A stretch of 16,246 nucleotides of DNA, from positions 1-16,246 of the forward strand of contig JAQUPC010000042.1 in the NCBI GenBank assembly GCA_028716765.1, in the 5' to 3' direction. The DNA is from Alphaproteobacteria bacterium. GTDB lineage: Bacteria > Pseudomonadota > Alphaproteobacteria > UBA9219. Below the pieces are notes generated by a model. That model did not search any database, had not been told where the DNA came from, and saw only the letters and a list, made by a program, of their open reading frames with translations. The translations under genes were made by a program, and so were the position numbers. Shown here one piece after another: positions 6,969 through 13,943 of this stretch. Position 1 is the first letter of the stretch. Each line of letters begins with the position of its first letter.

Positions 6969-7961
6969 ATGCAAAAGTTCTTGCCTGAACCCCTCCCCCG
7001 GTTCCCGGTACCCGCAATGAGAACAAGAAATTACCTGAAAATCGCCAGTGGTCTCGGCCTGTTGATTGCCGCGTCCGTTGTGATAGCCGTGGCGTTTATT
7101 GCCTTTAATCCGCTATGGATATTTCCCGCCCCCGAATATGGCTTGAAAGCGACCGTAACGCCTCTTGATCCGCTCGACGAACGCCGTATGGAACACGTAA
7201 CGCTGCAAGGCAAAGGGTTGGGACCGATCAGCTTTGCCGTCGATTTACCCGCCGCGACTTCCCCCATGAAGCTGCCCCTCCTGATCGTGCTCGGCGGACT
7301 GGAAACGGGCGCGAACAATATCCGCTACGTTCAATACGCCGGGAACAACGCGATTATAGGTTACGACTGGCCCATGCCGCTTCACTTTCCCGCGGGAAGT
7401 GAGCTCCTTTTTCAAACGCCGGGCTTGTACGGCCAGATTCTGACCATTCCCGGCCAAGTTGCTTCGGCCATTCACTGGCTAAGCCAGCAGCCTTGGGCCG
7501 ACGCAACGCGCATCAGCATTCTTGGCTTTTCTCTGGGGGCCTTGGCGCTGCCTTCCGTGCAACATTTTGTGGAACGTAGCGGACAGCCGATCGGATGGAC
7601 TATCGTCGCTTACGGCGGCGCGCCGTTCGGACATATTTTCGCTGCCAACGGTTATATGGAACCGGTTTGGCTAAGCAAGGTTATGGCGCCGGTCATTGAT
7701 GTTTTGCTCTACCCCTTCCAACCGGCTGTGCATTTGCCAAGCCTGAAGGGCCGGTTTTTGGTTCTCGAAGGGCGCGACGACGAGTTTATCCCCGAAGAAG
7801 CCCGCCGCAATCTCCGGGAGGCCGTGCCCGAGCCTAAGACCGTCGTTTCCTTCGAAGGCACCCACATTGGCGTAGGCCCGAAACATTTGGCTCTGCTACA
7901 AAGAATTATCGAGACAAGCCGGACATGGCTCATTGAAAACGGCGCGGTCAACCCGCCGTGA
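6969..7961 (+). CDS. Membrane-anchored alpha/beta hydrolase, substrate unknown
   Basis: A 330-residue protein with an N-terminal hydrophobic helix (about 25-47), then a serine hydrolase domain facing the periplasm. LIVLGGLETG (105-114) fits the strand-3/oxyanion loop. GFSLGA contains the nucleophile elbow G-x-S-x-G with Ser188. VLEGRDDEFIP supplies the acid (Asp270 or Asp271), and EGTHIG supplies His299. Such folds include esterases, thioesterases and dipeptidyl-peptidase-like or acyl-CoA thioester hydrolase (BAAT-like) enzymes; I cannot choose between these. The start is uncertain: neither ATG 6969 nor the in-frame ATG 7017 has a good ribosome site. A CATAAT box at 6959-6964 would favour 7017 if it is a -10. 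It stands alone on the plus strand, divergent from DUF134 and convergent with the next gene, with 22 bases between the stop codons. Confidence 0.82.
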   Translation: MQKFLPEPLPRFPVPAMRTRNYLKIASGLGLLIAASVVIAVAFIAFNPLWIFPAPEYGLKATVTPLDPLDERRMEHVTLQGKGLGPISFAVDLPAATSPMKLPLLIVLGGLETGANNIRYVQYAGNNAIIGYDWPMPLHFPAGSELLFQTPGLYGQILTIPGQVASAIHWLSQQPWADATRISILGFSLGALALPSVQHFVERSGQPIGWTIVAYGGAPFGHIFAANGYMEPVWLSKVMAPVIDVLLYPFQPAVHLPSLKGRFLVLEGRDDEFIPEEARRNLREAVPEPKTVVSFEGTHIGVGPKHLALLQRIIETSRTWLIENGAVNPP

Positions 7962-7983
7962 TTTTATGTGAAACACTTGCCCA

Positions 7984-8796
7984 TCACGCCGCGTTTACGC
8001 CTACGCTCAGGCTTTCTTCTTCCCTGATCTCAAGGCGCGTGCGGCCGGTTTTCTTTTTCGTTTTTGTTTTCGTGCTGGCTTTTGCTTTTGTCTGTTTTTG
8101 GACGGCTTTCGGAGCCGGTGCAGGCGTAGCCGGACAGGCTTGCCTCATCAAATCCAAAGCGCTTTTTTCTTTCTGCCGCACCAGTTGCCCGAACGGTTCG
8201 TCCTCGCCGCAAATCCAGGCTAGGCCGTTTGCGGCATTAGCCACGGATGCCGGATAGGTTTTTGCGAAAAAATCCGAACTCTTGTCCCAAAGACCGTAGG
8301 CCTGTTCCTTAAGCTTGCTTCCCTGCGGCGCGTAAATGCAGGCCAGCCCCGTCGTGGTCAGCGCCATATACAAACCGTTCTGTTTGCCGTGACGTATCTT
8401 CAAAAGTTCATCAGGCGCGAGGTTTTCAATAAATTTCAGGACGGTCTTGATAATCCCGAGATGCAGCTTGCCAAGGTTTGGTGCGGCGGCCGGCATGGCG
8501 GCAATGAAGTCGTTTCCGACGGCAAGCGCCCGGCCTTGATTTTCCCTCACCACGTGGCTCCAATAGTGCGGCCATTTTGCGGCAGCCCGGCGATCAAGGC
8601 TGCTCTTCGGCGCGGCTAAACTCGCAACGGCGCGCATCTCGTCGTGAGCCTTTTCTTCGTCATGCTTCAAAAGCTGCCTGAAACACTTCGCCCAGGCGAA
8701 GGCCATTACCCATCCATAGATGCGGCTTTCGGCAAGCAACGCGGCTTCACGAGTGCGCTGCACGAGCGACGGCAATATATTTTGCAAAATAAACAT
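7984..8796 (-). CDS. Hypothetical protein with Lys/Thr-rich C-terminal tail
   Basis: I do not recognise this 270-residue protein. Residues 1-220 look like a mostly alpha-helical globular domain rich in Ala, Leu and Trp. There is no signal peptide or clear membrane segment, and cysteines are scattered (38, 153, 196, 221). Residues 222-253 form a low-complexity Pro/Ala then Lys/Thr tail (PAPAPKAV...KTKTKKKTGRTR) that recalls histone H1-like nucleic-acid-binding tails, followed by an acidic end (IREEES). The ATG at 8796 has only a poor upstream purine run. The gene is followed by the convergent hydrolase and preceded, 138 bases away, by rmuC on the same strand. Codon use looks like its neighbours. 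Coding status is supported by the long, compositionally protein-like frame, not by homology. Confidence 0.7.
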   Translation of the reverse strand: MFILQNILPSLVQRTREAALLAESRIYGWVMAFAWAKCFRQLLKHDEEKAHDEMRAVASLAAPKSSLDRRAAAKWPHYWSHVVRENQGRALAVGNDFIAAMPAAAPNLGKLHLGIIKTVLKFIENLAPDELLKIRHGKQNGLYMALTTTGLACIYAPQGSKLKEQAYGLWDKSSDFFAKTYPASVANAANGLAWICGEDEPFGQLVRQKEKSALDLMRQACPATPAPAPKAVQKQTKAKASTKTKTKKKTGRTRLEIREEESLSVGVNAA

Positions 8797-8934
8797 AAGG
8801 AAATGACCTGCTTAAAATATCCGGCTGTCCTTTTCTGTTAGCACACGCGCGTTTCGAGGCCGAGTCTTTTTTCCACAGGCGTTTTATTAAGGTTAATGCC
8901 GGCCATAGATGCGTTTGGGCAATTCTATTCCGGT

Positions 8935-10152
8935 TTATGCCGCGTCTTCGCCGGGCGTTTCGCCGTTGGAGGCGGGCATCGAAAGCGCCCTTGGCTGACG
9001 CTCGATGGGCTCCAGCGAAGGCAATTCCTCTTCCGCCGATGCCGCGCCGAAATCGCCGAGCTGCCGCGCCTTGCTGAACACGTTGCGTTCCAGCGCGTTC
9101 ACGGTCTTGTTGTAGGTTTCCACCGCGCCGCCAAGCTTGCTGCCCAACATTTCCATCTGGCGCGCGAAAAGCGCCAGCGCGCTGTGCAGCTTGCGCCCCA
9201 TGTCGGCGATCTGCTGCACGTTTTTGCGCAACGCCTCCTGCCGCCAGCCGTAGGCCACGGTGCGCAACAGCGCGATCAGCGTCATCGGCGTGGCGAGAAC
9301 CACTTGTTGCCCCGCGCTGTATTCCATCAAATCGGCGTCGCCGTCGAGCGCCGCGCTCAGAAAATGCTCGCCGGGAAGAAACAGCACCACGAACTCCGGC
9401 GTGCCCTCGATCTGTTCCCAATAGGCCTTGTTGCCAAGGCGCTTGATGTGATCTTTGACCTGCCGCGCGTGCTGTTTAAGCGCGTTCTGGCGATCAGCGT
9501 CGTCGTTGCTCTGCACCGAATCCAGATAGGCGGCCAGCGGCACCTTGCTGTCGATAATAACGCAGCGATCGCCCGGCAGCGCCACGATAACGTCGGGACG
9601 GATCGCGCCTTCGTCGCCCACCACCGTTCCCTGTAAAACGAAATCGTGCGCGTGCGCCGACATGCCGGTCATTTCCAGAATGCGCTGGAGTTGCAATTCG
9701 CCCCAGCGGCCCCGCGCCGTGGGCGCACGAAGAGCCTGTAGCAGCTGGCTCGTTTCGTTGCGTAACTGTATTTGCGTCTCGCGCGAAGCCGTGACCATCT
9801 CCGCCAGTTCGCGGTAGGCGCCTTCGCGCTTGACTTCCAACGCCTGCAATTGCTGATCCATGCGTTGCAGCGTTTCCTTAACAGGCTTGACCATCTCGTC
9901 GATGGCCACGGTTTTTTTGTCAAGATGGGCGTTGGCGGCCTGTTCGCGCTCTTTCAATTTGCCTTCGGCCAACTGCAGAAACGCCGCGCTGTTCTGATGC
10001 AGCGTATCGGCGGCCAGCGCCTTGAAAGTATCCACAAGATGCGCCTGTCCCGAAAGCCGCGCACGGAACACAAGCCACGCGACAATAACGCCCAATATTC
10101 CGCCCGTCGCAAAGGCCGCAACGACAACCATCAAAGATGCATTTTCAAACAT
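8935..10152 (-). CDS. rmuC: RmuC-family DNA recombination/limiting protein
   Basis: RmuC limits inversions at short inverted repeats in E. coli and is predicted to be a membrane-tethered nuclease-like protein. This 405-residue version has one N-terminal TM helix (8-29) and a long coiled coil (about 40-140). The signature GRWGELQLQRILE follows (148-160), then the restriction-endonuclease-like core RPDVIVALPGDRCVIIDSKVPL, with Asp187 and the D201-S-K203 pair as the likely PD-(D/E)xK residues. A conserved helical region runs to about 375, and the tail is variable and acidic. It is shorter than the E. coli protein (about 475) mainly in the coiled coil and tail. It starts 57 bases after the cfa stop on the same strand, with no convincing ribosome site before the ATG at 10152. 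Co-transcription with cfa is possible but functionally unexplained. Confidence 0.94.
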   Translation of the reverse strand: MFENASLMVVVAAFATGGILGVIVAWLVFRARLSGQAHLVDTFKALAADTLHQNSAAFLQLAEGKLKEREQAANAHLDKKTVAIDEMVKPVKETLQRMDQQLQALEVKREGAYRELAEMVTASRETQIQLRNETSQLLQALRAPTARGRWGELQLQRILEMTGMSAHAHDFVLQGTVVGDEGAIRPDVIVALPGDRCVIIDSKVPLAAYLDSVQSNDDADRQNALKQHARQVKDHIKRLGNKAYWEQIEGTPEFVVLFLPGEHFLSAALDGDADLMEYSAGQQVVLATPMTLIALLRTVAYGWRQEALRKNVQQIADMGRKLHSALALFARQMEMLGSKLGGAVETYNKTVNALERNVFSKARQLGDFGAASAEEELPSLEPIERQPRALSMPASNGETPGEDAA

Positions 10153-10209
10153 AAACGCAGTCTAGGAGGAAACGGTTGTGGGGGAAAGCAAAAGTGAACA
10201 GCGGGAATA

Positions 10210-11475
10210 TTACGCCACCGCAGCCGTCTTCGGCCTTGCCGCCGCAGGAACTTCGAGGCTCGGGAAACCTTCCAAGCGCTGCTCCCCCTCGAACATGTAA
10301 TCGCGCGTCAGGGGCAGCGTATCCAGCTGCTTGGTCAGCTGAATCTGAAACACCATAAGGTCGCCGTAACGGAAGGCCATTTCGCAGCCGATCAAATAAA
10401 ACTCCCACTTGCGGCAAAAACGCTCGTCGTAAATTTTAGCCGCTTCGGCGCGGCGCGCCTGAAACCTCCGGTTCCAAAGCTTGAGCGTATCCGCGTAATG
10501 CACGCGCAGAATTTCGATGTCGGTCGTGAAAAGGCCTACGCGCTCCACGGACTGCAGCACTTCGGAAAGCGAGGGAAGATCCGCGCCCGGAAAAATGTGC
10601 TTGCGGATAAAGGGATTGATAGCCCGGCCTTCGCCGAAGACGCCTATCGAATGCAACAGGCACACGCCGTCGTCCTTCAGCAAACCGCGCGCCTTGGCGA
10701 AAAACTCGCCGTAATTTTTTTTGCCGACGTGCTCGAACATGCCGACCGAAACGATGCGATCGAAAGGCCCGGTTTCCTGCCGGTAGTCGCGCAGAAAAAA
10801 GCGGCAGGATCCGCTTAATCCGGCAATCCGGGCGCGCTGCGCGCTCAACTTTTGCTGCTCCTCGCTTAGCGTAACGCCCGTTACGTCGCATTTCGCTTCT
10901 TGCGCCAGGTAGAGGCCCATGCCGCCCCAGCCCGAGCCGATATCGAGAACTTTTAACGCCGCCTTGTTAAGAAGAAGCTTGGCCGCGATGTGACGTTTTT
11001 TGTCGAGCTGGGCCTCTTCAAGACCGACCAGCGGATGGCGGAAATAGCCGCAGGAATACTGGCGGTCGGAATCGAGGAAAAGATCGTAAAGCTTCGGCGA
11101 CAGATCATAGTGGTACGCCACGTTGCGGCGCGCCAGCCTTAGAGGATTGAACTGCTTCAGCCTTCGTGAGCGGCACAGAAGGCGGTCGATCCAACGGTAA
11201 AGCGGCTGGCTCTCAAGATGCGCATGGTTGATCATGACAAGCGCGAGAAAATCCTGCAGCGTGCCATCCTCCATCGTCAGCTGGCCATCCATATAGGCCT
11301 CGCCCGCTTTTAACTGCGGGTAGAGCGCCATCGTCCATTCCAGAATTCTGTTGTGCAGCCTTATCCCTGCGCGCGGCAGGCCGCCGTCGCCGAATGTAAA
11401 GGTCTTTCCCCCGGCGGTCGTCATCCGCAGGGTGCCTTTACGGATCATGGCCTTGAGTACGCGTTGAAGCAACAT
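10210..11475 (-). CDS. cfa: Cyclopropane-fatty-acyl-phospholipid synthase
   Basis: Uses S-adenosylmethionine to add a methylene bridge across cis double bonds of membrane phospholipid acyl chains, a change tied to stationary phase, acid and oxidative stress. The 421-residue protein has the N-terminal lipid-binding domain (GEAYMDGQLTMEDG, 58-71) and the linker YHYDLSPKLYDLFLD. SAM motif I is VLDIGSGWGG (176-185). The bicarbonate-ligand set known from E. coli CFAS (Cys139, Glu239, His266, Tyr317) maps to Cys142, Glu248, His275 and Tyr328. All needed residues are present, so activity is expected. The start at 11475 is fixed by AAAGGTGGGA (11487-11478) 7 bases upstream. Confidence 0.95.
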   Translation of the reverse strand: MLLQRVLKAMIRKGTLRMTTAGGKTFTFGDGGLPRAGIRLHNRILEWTMALYPQLKAGEAYMDGQLTMEDGTLQDFLALVMINHAHLESQPLYRWIDRLLCRSRRLKQFNPLRLARRNVAYHYDLSPKLYDLFLDSDRQYSCGYFRHPLVGLEEAQLDKKRHIAAKLLLNKAALKVLDIGSGWGGMGLYLAQEAKCDVTGVTLSEEQQKLSAQRARIAGLSGSCRFFLRDYRQETGPFDRIVSVGMFEHVGKKNYGEFFAKARGLLKDDGVCLLHSIGVFGEGRAINPFIRKHIFPGADLPSLSEVLQSVERVGLFTTDIEILRVHYADTLKLWNRRFQARRAEAAKIYDERFCRKWEFYLIGCEMAFRYGDLMVFQIQLTKQLDTLPLTRDYMFEGEQRLEGFPSLEVPAAARPKTAAVA

Positions 11476-11508
11476 GGTCCCACCTTTAATTGATTAAAAG
11501 GCTGTTTG

Positions 11509-11514
11509 ATTATA
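11509..11514 (-). promoter_or_regulatory. Predicted -10 element of cfa
   Basis: The minus strand reads CGCTATAATC, a perfect TATAAT about 33 bases before the cfa ATG. The expected -35 region (GC-rich, near CCCGCC) does not match consensus, so expression may depend on an activator or an alternative sigma factor. Confidence 0.45.
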
Positions 11515-11618
11515 GCGGAAACAAAGTGCCGGCGGGAGTCTTTTTGAAACAGAAACGATTTTGCCATGCAAAAAAGATAGTTCTTCAATATTCAGGAAAT
11601 GGGTTCTATCTTTTCTAC

Positions 11619-11978
11619 ATGTCTGATTTATCCGGAGATTTCTCCGGTATCCTTTCCCGTTTCGAAGGCGGCGTGCGGCTTTCCGTCAAGGCTAAGCCGG
11701 GCTCCTCACGGGCGCGCAAGCTGCGTTTTGTCCCTTTGGCGGGGGGTAAATGGGCCGTGGAAATTGCCGTGGCTGCCGCCCCCGAGGACGGCAAAGCCAA
11801 CAAAGCCATTCTCGCCTTTCTGGCGGATGAACTTGATCTTCCTAAAAACAATTTTTCAATAAAATCAGGTAGTTCCGGCAAACTAAAAGTTATCGAGATA
11901 AGCGGAGAGGCTCATCGGTTGCTGGAAAAAATCAGCGGGTGGCTTAAGTCTTTTCCCGATGATCGCGAGAGGCCATAA
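11619..11978 (+). CDS. DUF167 family protein (YggU-like)
   Basis: A small conserved alpha/beta protein of unknown function. From ATG 11619 it is 119 residues and shows the family blocks: VKAKPGSSRARK (23-34), the core APEDGKANKAILAFLADELDLP, and SGSSGKLKVIEI. In most relatives the last reads SGxxSRxK; here the SR is SG, a mild deviation. The frame stays open upstream to 11490, but the extra 43 residues are unlike the family and begin just before the cfa promoter region, so I prefer the MSDLSG start. No strong ribosome site precedes it. It is divergent from cfa. The C-terminus is about 20 residues longer than usual and charged. Confidence 0.85.
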   Translation: MSDLSGDFSGILSRFEGGVRLSVKAKPGSSRARKLRFVPLAGGKWAVEIAVAAAPEDGKANKAILAFLADELDLPKNNFSIKSGSSGKLKVIEISGEAHRLLEKISGWLKSFPDDRERP

Positions 11979-12065
11979 GCTTAATAACATATTGATACAT
12001 AATAATTTTTACCGTCTCGTTCCCGGTTCACGCTTCTGAAAGCAATTTATTAGCTTTCTTTATGT

Positions 12066-12071
12066 TATACT
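12066..12071 (+). promoter_or_regulatory. Possible -10 of the transglycosylase-like gene
   Basis: TATACT lies 35 bases before the ATG at 12106, in a conspicuously AT-rich 127-base gap (11979-12105). No clear -35 partner is seen; the best-spaced hexamer is CAATTT at 12043. Confidence 0.4.
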
Positions 12072-12105
12072 CGCCTCGTTATTTTTCCGATTTTTAAGCG
12101 ATATC

Positions 12106-13464
12106 ATGCTCGAACCGCATATTTCTAAAAAAGGCGCAAGCAGGCTTTGGAAGGCCGGAGCTATTGGTCTGGCTTTTGCAATTGCAGCATGGGGCGCCAC
12201 CAAATTTTTCTCGGGCGGAAAACCGCAAAACACAAAAGCCCCGGCAGGCATTTCAACACCCCTGCAAACACCTAAAACACCTCCGCCGGTCTTTCCGCCT
12301 ATTGATCGCAAAAAGGAACAAAGAATAGCCAAACAGGAGGTTGAAGCCGCTTATTCCTGGGCGAAAGAACACAATCTATTGCCATTATACGAATATGCGG
12401 CAGCACGAACGGGAGTGGATGTTATCGATCTTCTTACGGTATCTTGTTTTGAATCCGGCGCTGGCCGCCACAAGAAACCGCCCGTGAACCGCGATGGAAC
12501 AAGATCGTCGTCAGCGACCGGCCTTTTCCAGTATCTGGACGACGTGATCATCGAGTGCGCGGCCAGGCTTGGAAAGCTCTATCTGAATGACATAGCGCGG
12601 TTCGATAAATTTGCTGCCAACAAACTTCGCTACGTTCTGGATAATAAATACTTGTACCTGAACAAAAATGGAAAAGTGGTTGTCGATGAAAATAAGTATA
12701 AGGACGACCGCAAACGTGAAGCAGATCGGCTGTTAGCCAGTTGGCACATCAAGAAAGGCAAAAAGATACCGCCAAAACTGCAAGCGCGGCTCAAAGCCCT
12801 GTCTGTACCCTTGCGCAACATCATCGCCAGTCTATCGGAAAGCAACATCACGTCCCTTCTCTTCGCCGGCACGGAATTGGCGGCGGATAAAAAGGCATTA
12901 CTTGCCGGACTTAAGCCGGACCATTTTACCTATTCATTGATTGAAAAACACGGCAACAGTTTTATCTATAGGGTTCGCAATAACTTCGGCTTCACGGGCA
13001 CAAAAAAAATGATTTTTGCGGAGCCCGTCACGCCGATGACTCAACTGGGGAAAAGCCCCAACACTTTGGAAATCAATGGCTGGCCGAGCTATGTCACGGC
13101 TGGGCGCATATTGGAGGTCATGGCCGTCAAGTACGATTGCACGCGCTGTGAATTTGAAACCCGTCTTGCCGACAACAAGCATCCGAACAATGAAGCGCAA
13201 TCGGTCCGGGATGTCCTTGCCGCGGTGCAGCCTGTGGAGCCGAAAGAATATCCTCCCCAAACGGCGCGGGCAAAAAACAATGCGAAAAAACTTGCCAGGA
13301 AAGAAAAAACGCCCAAGAGTTCTGTTCGTGCCAATTTTAAAACAGCCAAAAAAGATGCCGTTTCTGCCAAGAGGATAAAGAACGAAACGGCCTTCAAGGC
13401 GAATGCAAATCCCCCCAAGTTTCCCAAGAAACACAACAAGGGATCGCAACTGGCGAAACGTTGA
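12106..13464 (+). CDS. Membrane-anchored lytic transglycosylase-like protein
   Basis: A 452-residue protein probably acting on peptidoglycan in the periplasm. It has a short basic N-terminus, one hydrophobic anchor (17-36), a Pro/Thr/Lys linker (38-70) and a lysozyme-like domain. VDVIDLLTVSCFESGAGRHKK (104-124) places Glu116 as the catalytic acid. The segment SSSATGLFQYLDDVI (134-148) matches the SLT-family (S/A)xGLFQ(F/Y) motif after it. Residues 150-345 are less typical and contain a charged insert (about 180-230). Residues 380-452 are an extremely Lys/Arg-rich, Cys-free tail (pI very high) that could bind teichoic-like polymers, DNA or peptidoglycan carboxylates. The gene is visibly more AT-rich than its neighbours and has no strong ribosome site. 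The SLT-fold assignment rests on the Glu and GLFQ motifs only; substrate activity is unproven. Confidence 0.72.
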   Translation: MLEPHISKKGASRLWKAGAIGLAFAIAAWGATKFFSGGKPQNTKAPAGISTPLQTPKTPPPVFPPIDRKKEQRIAKQEVEAAYSWAKEHNLLPLYEYAAARTGVDVIDLLTVSCFESGAGRHKKPPVNRDGTRSSSATGLFQYLDDVIIECAARLGKLYLNDIARFDKFAANKLRYVLDNKYLYLNKNGKVVVDENKYKDDRKREADRLLASWHIKKGKKIPPKLQARLKALSVPLRNIIASLSESNITSLLFAGTELAADKKALLAGLKPDHFTYSLIEKHGNSFIYRVRNNFGFTGTKKMIFAEPVTPMTQLGKSPNTLEINGWPSYVTAGRILEVMAVKYDCTRCEFETRLADNKHPNNEAQSVRDVLAAVQPVEPKEYPPQTARAKNNAKKLARKEKTPKSSVRANFKTAKKDAVSAKRIKNETAFKANANPPKFPKKHNKGSQLAKR

Positions 13465-13490
13465 CGATGCCGGTCTGCACCAAAAGAAAA

Positions 13491-13567
13491 TGGTGCGCCC
13501 GACAGGATTCGAACCTGTGACCCCCGGTTTAGGAAACCGATGCTCTATCCTGCTGAGCTACGGGCGC
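13491..13567 (-). tRNA. tRNA-Arg (anticodon CCT)
   Basis: Read on the minus strand it folds into a full cloverleaf: acceptor GCGCCCG/CGGGCGC, D arm GCTC...GAGC, anticodon stem TCGGT/ACCGG with loop TTCCTAA (anticodon CCT, reading AGG), variable loop GGGTC, T arm ACAGG-TTCGAAT-CCTGT, discriminator A and an encoded CCA. It is 77 bases including CCA. A TTGCGT/TATTTC pair spaced by 17 (13608-13580) is a possible weak promoter. The 3' end faces the AT-rich transglycosylase-like gene. Confidence 0.97.
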
Positions 13568-13718
13568 AAGAGGACACGAGAAATACCCTTTTATGTCCGG
13601 CAACGCAACGCTCTGTCTGAGACGCCTTCGGTCGCGGGCATGGTTTTTCGGGGTTGAAATATCCCGCTTTCACAAGCATTCTTGCCTTAGACTAGTGAAC
13701 AGCATAGCCGTTTGGCCC

Positions 13719-13943
13719 ATGCCCCTGCCGCGCTTCGCCTCTTCCTTCTTCCGGCGCTCCCGTCCGCTCAGGCGGGAAATTGCCGTGATCGTTCTGGTTA
13801 AGGCCGCTATCATCGGGCTGGCCGTTTTTTTCCTTTTCGGCCCAGGCCACCGCTTGCACGTCACGGCGCAGCTCATGCAAACGCAATTACTTGCCTCATT
13901 CGCATCCGCCATTCCGCCTGAGTCCGCGAGGACCGATCGATGA
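13719..13943 (+). CDS. cydP: Cytochrome bd accessory small subunit CydP
   Basis: A 74-residue protein with the CydP pattern: a basic leader, RRSRPLRREIAVIVLVKAAII (12-32), and one TM helix (about 21-40), followed by a short periplasmic or polar tail. CydP is encoded just ahead of cydA in many Pseudomonadota and is annotated as a putative small subunit of bd oxidase. Its stop overlaps the cydA start as ATGA, which fits coupled translation and stoichiometric assembly. The frame is open from 13593, but only residues from MPLPRF on look like the family. An in-frame GTG at 13695 is an alternative start. Neither has a clear ribosome site. The 151 bases between tRNA-Arg and this gene hold no convincing promoter or FNR/ArcA box by eye. 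Confidence 0.8.
   Translation: MPLPRFASSFFRRSRPLRREIAVIVLVKAAIIGLAVFFLFGPGHRLHVTAQLMQTQLLASFASAIPPESARTDR

Noticed and set aside
7955..7992. CGTGAT...ATCACG inverted repeat between convergent stop codons
   Set aside because: Six-base arms with a wide loop and no T-tract; too weak to call a bidirectional terminator.
11490..11618. A 43-residue N-terminal extension of the DUF167 protein
   Set aside because: Unlike the family, and it lies across the region needed for cfa transcription signals; the shorter start fits the family.
13568..13718. FNR-like or ArcA-like site ahead of cydP
   Set aside because: TTGAAATATCCC around 13654 has only one half of an FNR box; nothing reaches a usable match.
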